From Diplolepis rosae (lineage: Eukaryota; Arthropoda; Insecta; Hymenoptera; Diplolepididae), in NCBI GenBank assembly GCA_030998225.1, contig JAPYXD010000581.1, forward strand, positions 930,001 through 994,000: a stretch of DNA of 64,000 nucleotides. The letters run 5' to 3'. The translations under genes and the position numbers were made by a program. Positions 54,214 through 64,000 of the stretch are shown here, piece after piece; position 1 is the first letter of the stretch, and each line of letters begins with the position of its first letter. The notes beneath the pieces are model-generated. The model worked only from the letters and a program-made list of their open reading frames with translations. It was not told the origin of the DNA and did no database searches.

Positions 54214-54400
54214 TGACTTCCGCGTTTAAGTGTGTGCGTCTACAAGTTATTAATACAGGTTTTGAGATGCCTACATATGTAACTTGTACGTTTTATGCTA
54301 ATATACTAGGTTTTGAGATGCCTAGGTATAAAACTCACGCACTACAATTGGCATTATAGTTAATATAATAAGTTTTGAGATGCTTATTTATATAACTTAC
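54214..54400. repeat. About 65-bp tandem repeat, three units
   Basis: AGGTTTTGAGATGCCTA-type cores at about 54,258, 54,309 and 54,371 are each followed by AT-rich sequence ending ...ACTTRYGC. It adjoins TGTGACTTCCGCG at 54,212. A GGGATGTAACA motif at 55,611 could close a TG...CA LTR of about 1.4 kb, but no target duplication is seen. Confidence 0.5.
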
Positions 54401-55621
54401 GCTTTTTCCTTGCTTGAGAAGGCAAGAGAAAGAGTTTTGTCGTATATTTCTCCTTGTTGATAGCTGGATAACGGCACAATCCTGGCTGGAATTAAGTAGT
54501 GCTAGTCAAGTAGTACAGGAAGCGTATCAGACAATCCAACTTGCTTGCTAAACACTGGTTAAGTTCGTTTTCTGTGGATTTAACTCTCAGAACTCTACTT
54601 AATACGACGATACACGTATTTAACGGCACTTATTAATTCACGACCACCGGACTTGCACCACTTAAGGACCAGAGATTTTATTTACCAAGTACCGAGGTAT
54701 TCCTTGTGTAAGATACCGATTTACGAATATCGAAGGGTCAATTCGTGACACCGACAGTATGACTTGCGGACGGAGTGATTACCGACGTTAAGATCTTGAA
54801 GACTGAACAGCTACTAGTGAAAAGACAACCTCCAGAGGTAAATCTGGGGTTTATATATTATTGATTATTCCTATAGTGGGAGAGCATTCATATTTTCGTG
54901 GATCGGCACGTACCTTGCTACTCGATGGATCGGCACGCGTCTGGCAGCAGTGTCATTGACCATACTTGCTGACAATCGCGTAAATGTATGAACTCGCGGC
55001 GCGTTTCCACACAGGTCATACTATCGGGATCAAAGTTCATTCACGCTCAATGCGGTACATCTTTCTCTCGTCTTTTCAGCTATGATACTTAATATGTATA
55101 TGTTGACAGGTCGGTGCAATTGTACTAATTTACAAATGCACTGACTCATCTATTATTTTATACATTAGTTTTTAATCTTATTTCCTTATAGTATTTAGGT
55201 AATACATAATCTTCTAGTGTCTATATTTTGAAATATTATTTACGTTATCTTGCGAATCCCCAATAATGTGATTGATGTTATTGATTATCCATTATTGGTC
55301 CTTGCCGATTATTATGTACTAGTGTTTGATTATTATTATTATTAACTATTTAACGACAATAAGGAACTTTATTGTTATTTATTTTTGTTAAATAATTATT
55401 AATGTTACTTATCTGATTTCCTACATTACCGACGGCAAGGCAGTGAGTGTTCTTGTTTTATGCAACTCGACTGCCTTGTCGATCTCAGATAATTTCTGAC
55501 AGGTGTTTCCTACTATCAGTGTTGTAATGAGGAGACATGTATCAGTTATATCCCTGAGCGTTTACTGGGTTGCCTAGGCACAGGCGAAAGGAATTAAAAT
55601 TTTAAAATATCAGGGATGTAA

Positions 55622-57373
55622 CAAATTAAACAATATGGTTTGATTAATTTAAGTCAAAACATAATTATACTTATTATATTGTAAGCGTTTTTTATTTTTA
55701 ATCCTTGAAGGCTCACTAATCGCTTAAAAGTCATGTGCGATTTTTGTTGCCTATCCGGATAATGAGCCGCATACAAATCTTGGGCGTTTCTGTAGTTTTT
55801 ACGGCTTTACCCCAGCACAATCAGCATGTCAAAATATTCTTGAAAATCGTTCATTTTTGCGTTCTGATGTACTCACATTGGAAGGTAATGCGTGACTAAC
55901 TGATATGTCAACAGAAAATTCTTACTTTCTGCCGATGTCAGTAAGCCCTATCGATGTGTATCATCATGGGTATCGTAAGAAATGAAAAGAAATGGAAATG
56001 ATTTTTCGATTATTTTCATACTTTGCGTGACTAGAATGACCTTGTGTTATAAGTCGCTGAATTCGTCTTAAAATCGGTAATAATGTCATCGAAAAAAAAT
56101 ACATGGTTCCATTTAAAAAAGTGGAGTTGACCTTGACATAGCTTCAGCGCCTCCACCGATAAAAAAATAGAGTGGTCGAGTATGACGACCTTCTCAAACA
56201 CTGAAACTTTTGTCTGAAACATTTTTGGATATGATCAATAGTTTGAGTGCTATCACTCTGTAACACTTCATGTGCCTCACCCTGTATATCGACAAAATTA
56301 TAGCAGGTTTCAGTTTTGTGCCATTCATATGGTTAATGGTAATAATATTATTTATTTTGAATTGACTTTTTACTACTAAACATAAATGTTATGACAGAGT
56401 GCTCGACTTTCAGATACGTTCAAAAGTTACTTAAAACTAGAAGTACCGTTCTTGTACAATTAGATCAATAATCCTGGAAAAAGTATAGAACTTTCCAAAA
56501 GTATATTCAGTAGAAAGTCCGTGAAAATTCTGAGTACGCAAAATATATAATGTCTATGAATCATTTGAGAAAATAAAGTTCAAAGATTGGATATTTTTAC
56601 GAATTAATATGAAATTCTGAATATAGGCAGATAGAGCTCGCACAGCACTCGTGCATGAAAACTTCAAAGCCAGTTAATGAAATTTTTATGGACTATCAAA
56701 GGCAATAAGAAACAAAAATTATTTTCGCAAGCTGTCTTTTTTTTATATACTATTTTATTGATTTTTATTACAAATTATATTACCGCTGTTGAAATTAATC
56801 TTACACGCTGACAGGATTCGAACCTTAACTTTTACCTAACCTACATGTATAACGCAGTCTAACCTTATAAATTAAACCGCATGGCTACCGAAGCACTTGC
56901 GATACTTCTCAAAAAATGTTGGGTACATTTTATCCTTTGAAAATGCAGGGTCGTGTAAGAAATTGCTGCGCCTTGTTTCGCCATCAATTTTATATAAGGC
57001 TAAGAAAAATTTTGAGATGAAGAGACTTTTAATAAATTAATTACTGAATTCAAAAATATCAAATATAAGAATTTCATAATTTCTGAAGTTTATGTCAATT
57101 TACAAAGTAATAAAAATTTTGCGTATCTAAAAAACTGACATTGACAACTGCGAATCGTACCACTAAAAATTTCACAAGACTTTCAAGCGCAGTCCAAGGA
57201 TTTTTCTTTGATTTGTATAGCAGGTATTCATCTTTTCCTAATCAAACTATTCTATCCAAACTTTTTTAAAACGTGAATCACTCTTTAGAAGAAGTATTAT
57301 TTGCCTTTTTATAATTTTTTCAAAAACTATACAATAAAATTTGAAAGAATTTCATTCATTGACTGTGCTTGAA
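55622..57373. other. No supported gene between copy C exon remnants
   Basis: I looked on the minus strand for the missing exon 3 of copy C (expected ...IAFIT or LALLT before GTAAG) and did not find it. The sequence is AT-rich with short frames only. Bases near 56,790-56,890 have an inverted CTAACCT-type pattern without a clear tRNA fold. Confidence 0.4.
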
Positions 57374-58429
57374 TTAATCTAGGACATTCTTTCTTTTTTT
57401 CGATGAAGTTCTAAGCTTCTTAATAAAAAGTATATAGGATCTTCGGAAAAATTTGTCCTGTCCAAAAGTCGAGGACTGTGAAGTAAATTTACTAGTATTT
57501 ATTTTTTCCGTGTATAAAAACCACATAATCAAATGCCGTTGTTGGAAGAGCTTCAAAGTTACTTTCTAAAAACAACGTATTTGATTCTGCAACAAATAAA
57601 GAGGCTCGTACATTTTAAAATTGACCATTGGCATGTACTTAAAAATAAGAATATATTTTTTGTTCAGGTCTGTTTTGAAAAGACACAATATATGTTAGGA
57701 CGTCACACGTTAATCACATCACCTGCAGGTCCAAAAATTAAGACAATGAAGAACAAACGTTAAGAATTTCATAACATTCGCAGATTGATGTACTTCTGGA
57801 ATATATTGCCGAGAAAAAAGGTTGATTGTCTCATTCAACTTGCTGGACTCTGTGACATCATCTGATTTATTAGCTGGCACAAGCAATTCTTGGTTATAGA
57901 ACATTCATGAGTTGGTTGGTGTGATATTCAGGTGTTCGATATAAGTATAATAAGAGAAAAATATGGTACGGGGTACGATAATTAGGCTACGATATAGCCT
58001 ATTTTATTGTACAAATAGTAATTATTTATAGTGTAAAATAATAGTATATTATTAATCGATAATTATTCGAAAGATTTAAATGATTTTACACATAATATCG
58101 TACATGCTGCATACCATCTAAAATTCTTATAAATATTACCATTAATGTCAGAATTTATATCTATTAACTAGAATATATTACACCTTGTAATCATTACACA
58201 AATAATTTTTGAAGCTGTCGAAATTGTGCCTTATATAGTGAGGCAACACTTTAATTAGATATGCAAAGAATTTAGAAAAGTGCATGTAACATGTAACTTC
58301 TCTCTCAAAATAAATTACTCACCTGAGTATGTACTTCTTACCTGCAAAGATATCCATGATTTTTTCAAAATTCAAGACTTCAAGAATATTATTTATAAAA
58401 TCGATTATTATTAAATTAAGTTTAGTTTC

Positions 58430-59190
58430 TGAGAAACAATAAGTTCTTCACTTTCAAGGAACTAAAGAGAGAGGATCGACGGCTCAAGGCCAATACACAT
58501 ACGGCCAGATGATTAACAGTCTACATAATGAGATCCTTAAAAAGGTGATCTTGGTATATCTCAAGATAAACTCCATGAGGAGGAACTGCATCAAGTCTAT
58601 GATACGTAAAATCGTTCCAGACTACCTGCCGCGGGTGATAGATATCTATCTAAATGACAGGTGGGTGTTTCACGGGGGCGACACATGGTTCCTCGAAGAA
58701 GAGATGACATGTGGCACTTAGGGGTTGCAAGTAGGGCCATTTGTGTGGAATGTCATGTACGACGATTTCTTGCGCATGGATCTGCCAGCGGAGACGAAAA
58801 TCATTGGCTTCACGGGCGACACACTTTTCGCATGTGCTGCTGAGATCCTTCAAATAGCCGAAAATTGTAACCAGCAGAGGAGAAGCCGCGTAGAGCAGGA
58901 GCATTAAATACCTGGGAGTGCAGTTGGAACAGAGGCTTATCTTTGGCAAACGCTTCGAGATGACAACCACCAAAGTCATTCAATGTGAAGCTAACTTGGC
59001 TCGTCTTAAGCATAACATTAGTGGACACAGGGAAGTGGAAAGAACACTAGTAGGGAACGTGGTGCACTTGAAACTGCTATATGCAGCTCCAGTGTGAGCA
59101 TCTGCCCTTGATAACCACGCTATCTTGAAGAAGCTATCTTCAGCACAGAGATATTGCGCTCAGAAACATCTCAGCACACCGAACTGTTAC
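58430..59190 (+). mobile_element. Degenerate R1-clade RT fragment
   Basis: Plus-strand pieces include ELKREDRRLKANTH near 58,455, VPDYLPRVIDIYLNDRWVF and a broken palm region with VWNVMYDDFLRMDLP. Another is LKYLGVQLEQRL-like sequence near 58,900. They align with the RT and thumb of the 34-39 kb element, but several hundred bases are deleted and frames shift repeatedly. It is older than the 34-kb copy. Confidence 0.72.
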
Positions 59191-60169
59191 GACGTGCGTG
59201 GTACTGGTTTCTCAATTGGTTATTTCCCTCAAAAATTAGAAGTGATGAAGATGTAAAGAATCTTCTTCTAGTTCAACTCCAATGAAATTCGATCTTTGGG
59301 GCTGCAGGGGAGAAAACTGTTGGAAATGCGAAGTTACTCGAAATCTTTCCCGCTATCATGAGCTTACTGACTGAAGGGCCACGCTGTTAACTTCTCCTAA
59401 ATTTCATTAAGGTAGGTAAATTTACGGAAGTAAGTAGAATTTTGTGTGAAGGCTAGTAGAAACTCATCGGCAGGAAAGCTCTCAGAATTAAATTGTATCA
59501 ACAAGAAAAGGTGCATCACAGAATTATCATTATTTTCCACATATTATTTTCAATTAAATGGTTCAGCTTTTTACGTTATAATAATAAATTTTACTTGATC
59601 AATTATTAATTTTACGTATTTTAATAATATTGAATCAGCCCAACAAATGATATGATTCGCTCCCTTTCTTATGTTCTCCTCACACATTTGCGGGAACAAT
59701 TAAGATTTGTGTGAAATTTGATATATATTATTTTTAGCAAATGTTCACGTTTTATGAATTTGAAAAGGTGGTTTTCCCAATCCCGTTTGTCTGTCTTTCG
59801 TCGACATCTGTGAATATGTAAACATTCCAGAGAATCATCATATTACTATACGCTTTGGTACATTTTATCCGCACCCCCAATAGAGAAATAAGTACGTTAA
59901 CCAGACACATTAGACAATAATGTCAGAAATTAGAGTAATTTTCATATTTTTGAGAACTACTTTTTGGAAAAATCAAAATTTTAATATTGTTAACATTGGT
60001 AAAAAAAACTCTATAAATTGGCCTCATAAAATATTACTGTCGAACCATAACAAAAAAATTATAGTGTCTTAAAACTTGAGAAAATTCAATAATCAAATCC
60101 ATTATTTGTTATTATGAATCATCATTTTGTAAAATATATTTTATTTAAATATACAAATTTTTGCTCATA

Positions 60170-60941
60170 AATTACGTCAGAAACGCAACGCTTCTCTTCT
60201 TAATAGATTTCCTCCTTCTATGTCACGATCAGAAGGATCCTCTCTAAGGGATGAGAAATAAGTCAGTGAACAGGAAGGGTTTAATCATATGAAATATATT
60301 TATTGATATAAACTAGTCAGCGAGTAAGCATCATGGAAATGGTAACAGTATAAAAGATTCAAAATTGATTGTAACTACCCTTGGTTGAAAGTAAGTTAGT
60401 TATGATGGAGTCCAGTGGGTTGAATATTGTAACTTGAGTCTTCCCTTCGAAGGTGTTGAGATGAGTCTTAATCAGACTGTAAACTTTGTGGTCCAGTTGG
60501 TTGGGATAGTTGACTTCTGGTTCCGGTTATTCTAGAGGATTCTCTAAGGCGTTTCCCCTTCACCTTTTACTGTCGTTGAACTCATAGACCTTATGTCGTG
60601 GCGTCGATTTTACTGAATTAAAACTGGACTGGACTAAACTTGCGGTAAAAATCTGATGCGACTGGCCTGACTTCTATTGGAACTTTCGCTTCTTATAGGA
60701 TTTTGAAAGGTCAACTATGACGAGCTACATGCTATGACGAGTTACATGTTATAACAAGGTACATGTAGTGACTCTTATATGTGTGATAAGTGCATGTGGT
60801 AGTTTTTTTTATTCTATTGATCTGTAAATCTGGCTGTAACCTGCGTCGATAAAATCACGCAGACGGTAATGCTATCTTGATCCCTTCATTGGTTTCTTGA
60901 TCTGTTTGTAGCTTGAGTGGATAGAGTCACGCGACGTGACA
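60170..60941. mobile_element. Second, diverged copy of the solo LTR
   Basis: It matches 43,898-44,798 from TTACGTCAGAAACG through GGATCCTCTCTAAGGGATGAG to ACGTGACA, with internal deletions. The 5' TG is mutated and the target duplication is no longer recognisable. Confidence 0.65.
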
Positions 60942-60945
60942 TACT

Positions 60946-61500
60946 CAATCAATGCGTAATAGTATATTATGTGCCTAGGCGCATAATGAGGGTTATTACG
61001 CGACGAGCGACAATGCTCGCAGGATATCGAAGCCGAGACAAAGCCGAGACGAAGCCGAGACGAAGCCGAGGCGCGGATCAGTCCTGCGAACATTTTAAGC
61101 GAGTCTCGTAATTACCCGAATTGTGTGCATTAGCGCATATTCATTTTATGTGATTTCGGTGCATTTACGAGTTTATCTGCGTACAATCGAATCCAATCTG
61201 AAAAGTTCGAAACTTCCGTGATTATCGCCCATCTCACTTGACACTTCGCGAATACTTCCCACCATTTTTATTTTCTCGATCTTGTGTAGTAGTAGCGTAT
61301 TGTAATAGACGCATGCGCATTCCAAATTTACAAGGCTTTGTCAGTACAGTGCTAACGCTGTACAAAGAAGAAGAATAAGAATAAGAAGAAGTTTATGCTC
61401 CGCTGTATCGTAATAGGCGCATGCGCAGTTCAATTTTTACATTACATTCCTCTGTATCGTAATACACAACATTACGCTACTCTCAACTGTAGCATAAAAA
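60946..61500. repeat. Composite element copy: minisatellite block A plus NRF-1-like block B
   Basis: Blocks A and B are contiguous in one orientation, probably the ancestral layout. Block A has four 11-bp units (CGAAGCCGAGA type). Block B carries GCATGCGCA at 61,311-61,319 and GCGCATGCGCA at 61,417-61,427. It begins immediately after the LTR at 60,941, and no coding sequence is seen. Confidence 0.7.
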
Positions 61501-62570
61501 CGGGTTTATGCGCCGGAGGCACATAAAGTAATGAATAAATACGGACTTTATAAAATTATAGGTATTATTGACTTAGATTCTATCTTGACATTTTCATGAA
61601 ATTTTTTTATTTAGCATGTGTACATAATATAAATATGAATTTTGCAGTGTTTTAAATTTAAACCACTACAACGCACCTACTATTTTTAACTTAAAAAACT
61701 TTGAAGATCAGTGTAGATTTACGATAAGTTGATGTAATAAGTTGCACTTAGTAAAAGAGGGTTTACGCAGAGGAAAATGGAGATTATAAGAAAAGGATTG
61801 ATTACTGGAAAGTGTTGAAAAAAAATGTACTACTAGTTCTTTCCAAGAGAGTATGAGGTAATCGACACTTAAATAAATTTATACAAATTAATTAATAGTA
61901 TATTATGTCTCCATTGGAGAAAGGCAGCGATTTCTGGAACGAGGACAGCAATCACACGAATCGAGAAACTGCGTTCTCCCCTTGGCCTGAATACTTTTTT
62001 TTACGACGTCCTTGCGAAAAATCCGACTTGAGACGAAGTGCGGTACGTAAATTTATTAAATTTACCATATATTACCATAAATTGCTGATGTAAGTTTATC
62101 AGAATTCCATAGATAATGGCAATTTTCAAAAATATTTTCAAATTTTCAAATATTTTCAAAATTCCTGAATATTTTCATAATTTCCAAAAATGTTAAAATT
62201 AGTAATTTTAAAAAGAGAGCAATGAAGGCTATTCTTTACTTTCGGCCTGCTACAGCATCTAGTTTTTGCCAAAGGGCAGTGAGTATATGGCGTAGAGGAA
62301 CGAAAGTAAAGTTGTCTGGCATTGTTCACTTGCGATGCGCTACAGAGGTATCGAAAATTGAACTCTCGACAAGGGCGTTGTCGAATAATAATTTAAATGT
62401 GTACTGTGTACTATCTTCTAAAGAAAATTTAAAAAGAATTATTCTGTCCTAAAATGCTGCATGAATTCATGTATAATATTTTAACCCTAATTTAAAAGTG
62501 TCAATCCTAAGGTTGGAAATCGCAGTTTCAATCCGCTCTACAGGTACCAAAAATTAGATTTAAATTTTCT
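61501..62570. other. AT-rich intergenic sequence, no supported gene
   Basis: Plus-strand frames at 61,905-62,093 and 62,222-62,452 lack recognisable domains. Bases 62,110-62,190 are a TTTTCAAATATTTTC low-complexity run. Confidence 0.45.
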
Positions 62571-62572
62571 TC

Positions 62573-64000
62573 TTAATTTCTTGTCCTTGATTCTGTCAGT
62601 GATGAACGTTGCACTCGAATTGATGAAGCATATACTGAACTTTGTAGATTGGAAATACGCAAAGCAAGTGCACAATCTTTACTCATTCGAATAACTATTC
62701 CCACAATCATTCCCTTGTACAAAACAGGACCTCCTGGGTCATTCTGAAATGAAAATTACAATTAAAATTTCAAAATTATTTTCTTTTTATTTCAACTTTC
62801 TATAAAAATGTATCAACCGTGTTAACTGCTTGTTCCTTGTGCACGGGTTTAATACAAAATTCGCCTATCTCTGGCACAGCTCTGCAGCTTAGATTATCCG
62901 TTACGACAACAGGAATCTTTATGAACGGTCGTCCTGTTAATATAGGGTACCCCGCTTCAATATTGTTCCAGTCTATCATACTATTTACATACAAATCTTT
63001 TTGCTTCCAAAAAATTGGTAAATCAGATTCCATCAAAAAATCTACCGGTTCCAACAACTAGAAAAAAATTTTATCCATTATAACTTATAGTATATTTTAA
63101 TCAAATATGCCGATGAAAAGAGGATTCACACAAATCCCTATTCTGAATCGACAAATTTAATTTCTCTTTTTGATTGGTGAATGGTAAAACTTGCAATGCG
63201 AATAGTAAAATTTGAAATTTGAATGGTAACATTTGTAATGACAATGGTGAATTTTGTGAAAAAAACAGTCCATTATTTATCATTTCATTCTTCAACGCCT
63301 GTGTAGAAATAGCGCTATTTAGCCCCATTACAAGTGGAGCGTTAGTCGGTGAGCAGTGGGGATTATTTTTTCGGCAAAATCGCTACACTAAGAGACTTTT
63401 CGTTAGAGTAAGTCATAAAAATGAATTGTATTTTAGTATAATATTGCTTCAAAATAAGGGATAGAGGGTTTGGGTATCAAAAATTAATGTAGTGGTTTTC
63501 AAGCGGCAAATTTACTATTTTGGTTTGAATAAAATGATGTTAATACATTTTATTCAAATGACTGGAGGAATCTTTTCAAAATTTCAAACAAAGAATATGT
63601 GAAGACACAAAGAGCATTTGACCGACAATCGAAAGGTCCTGGGCTCGATATCCAGCGGAGTGGATGCGTTCCCTTTTTGACAGAAAATTTTTCCAATTTA
63701 TATTGAAAAAATTCCATCTAGTCTTAAATGACAATTTATTCTTCGAATGCAATCGCCCAACCAACTTTGTAAAGCAATTATTGAAAACCTGCTTCAGTAA
63801 TGAGTTGATAATTTGAAAAAAGTCCCTTTGTTATTGTTTAAAATTTATGAATTTTTTAAAATATATCTTACCGTTAATAATGCAAGGCAATTTTGTACAT
63901 AACCGATTGGTCTAGATTGTTTAATAAGGTATCTATGGTTATTATTTATATTTGCGGTTCTTTGCAAACTAGCATATTTCTTCCAGTGATCTATATGAAG
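62573..64000 (-). CDS. Gene D: serine protease homologue, 3' three exons (continues beyond window)
   Basis: Exon 3 is open at the window edge and ends at 63872. Exon 4 is 63057-62818 (240 nt, as in A and B, using an unusual GTTGAT donor). Exon 5 is 62743-62573. Frames and phases match genes A and B. QNCLALLT has Cys at the Asp102 place, and NDPGGPVL has Pro for Ser195 while keeping the Gly-Gly-Pro of active enzymes. The basic C-terminal tail of A and B is replaced by a shorter Ser/Arg-rich end (SSLTESRTRN). About 170 codons are visible, all open. It is a diverged member, nearer to pseudogene C. Triad loss argues against protease activity, and its role is unknown. Exons 1 and 2 should lie to the right of the window. 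Confidence 0.78.
63403..63560. repeat. Dispersed repeat shared with 435-600
   Basis: CGTTAGAGTAARTCATAAAAATGAATT and GGTTTTCAAGCGG-type sequence recur near the left edge in the same orientation. Here the repeat lies in the intron between exons 3 and 4 of gene D. Confidence 0.55.
63597..63735 (+). mobile_element. tRNA-derived SINE, second copy, in gene D intron 3
   Basis: AAGAGCATTTGACCGACAATCGAAAGG is followed by GGGCTCGATATCC (B-box-like), a TTCCCTTTTT run and the terminal CCATCTAGTCTTA. It matches the 49.7-kb copy along its length, apart from a lost 5' A-box half. Confidence 0.65.

Larger units (their letters stand above)
53754..57589 (-). pseudogene. Copy C: protease-homologue pseudogene (exon 2 and exon 4 remnants)
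   Basis: The exon 2 remnant starts at 57,589 after TTATTTGTTGCAG with ESNTLFLESNFEALPTTAFD, then hits TAG TAA and loses frame. The conserved CLAN...SAYC half is not readable. The exon 4 remnant (about 53,990-53,754) preserves CEVKPNVGDFCIEPVHEK next to a GTCAAT donor, resembling gene D exon 4, with stops and frame changes upstream. Exons 1, 3 and 5 were not found, and a Gypsy remnant occupies the expected place of exon 5. The copy is closer to D than to A or B. Confidence 0.7.

Noticed and set aside
56031..56222. Missing exon 3 of copy C
   Set aside because: There is no IAFIT/LALLT end before a GTAAG donor, and length and phase do not fit the 130-nt exon.
58325..58365. Possible exon 1 of copy C (MDIFA before GTAAGAAG on the minus strand)
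   Set aside because: It is too short, has no hydrophobic signal core and no similarity to the MWKI... exons. The donor match is likely chance.

Overview
The window looks like a piece of an insect nuclear genome: AT-rich, intron-containing genes, no bacterial or viral gene organisation, and dense insect-type transposons (mariner and DD41D rosa-like elements, a pogo/Tigger-like element, BEL/Pao, Gypsy, R1-clade non-LTR and Penelope-like retroelements, many MITEs and foldbacks). A hymenopteran host is my guess from the mix of element families; the sequence alone does not prove it.

The host genes I can support form one tandem family, all on the minus strand, of small secreted trypsin-fold (S1A) serine protease homologues that have lost their catalytic triad. 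Two members are intact with the same five-exon plan (58, 220, 130, 240 and 216-219 nt; phases 1, 2, 0, 0). Copy A (19,777-26,440) encodes 287 aa and copy B (33,009-47,648) encodes 288 aa. Copy D (62,573 to the right edge) is cut by the window end. Copy C (53.75-57.59 kb) is a pseudogene, copy F (49.89-49.96 kb) is a broken exon 2, and copy E (5,831-5,888) is a signal-peptide exon with its promoter and no visible partner exons. These short exons are easily missed by ORF-length gene finding.

Layout: 1-5.3 kb holds repeats, two MITEs and a mariner. 5.3-9.9 kb holds exon E and its upstream region, split by a 3.3-kb pogo-like element. 10-15 kb holds two DD41D elements and tandem LTR-like repeats. 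15.9-19.4 kb is a decayed BEL/Pao element. 19.8-26.5 kb is gene A. 28.4-29.6 kb is an inverted composite repeat with an 11-bp minisatellite. 30-32.6 kb holds a MITE and a foldback. 33-47.6 kb is gene B, whose introns 2 and 3 carry an R1-clade element, mariner pieces and a nested stack of TTAA-flanked DNA element, long-TIR element and solo LTR. 48.2-53.3 kb holds a Penelope-like remnant, a SINE, a mariner, an R1-type 5' end, a palindrome and a Gypsy remnant. 53.7-57.6 kb is pseudogene C. 58-61.5 kb holds an R1 remnant, an LTR and another composite repeat. 62.5-64 kb is gene D.

The paralogues serve as each other's empty sites, so several insertions can be dated relative to duplication and their target duplications read directly. 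The most notable features are inactive protease-like secreted proteins with variable regions, a 145-bp stretch of intron that is identical between A and B while nearby exons differ strongly, and different residues replacing the triad in each copy. That pattern is familiar from fast-evolving secreted families such as venom or immune effectors, but this function is inference only.
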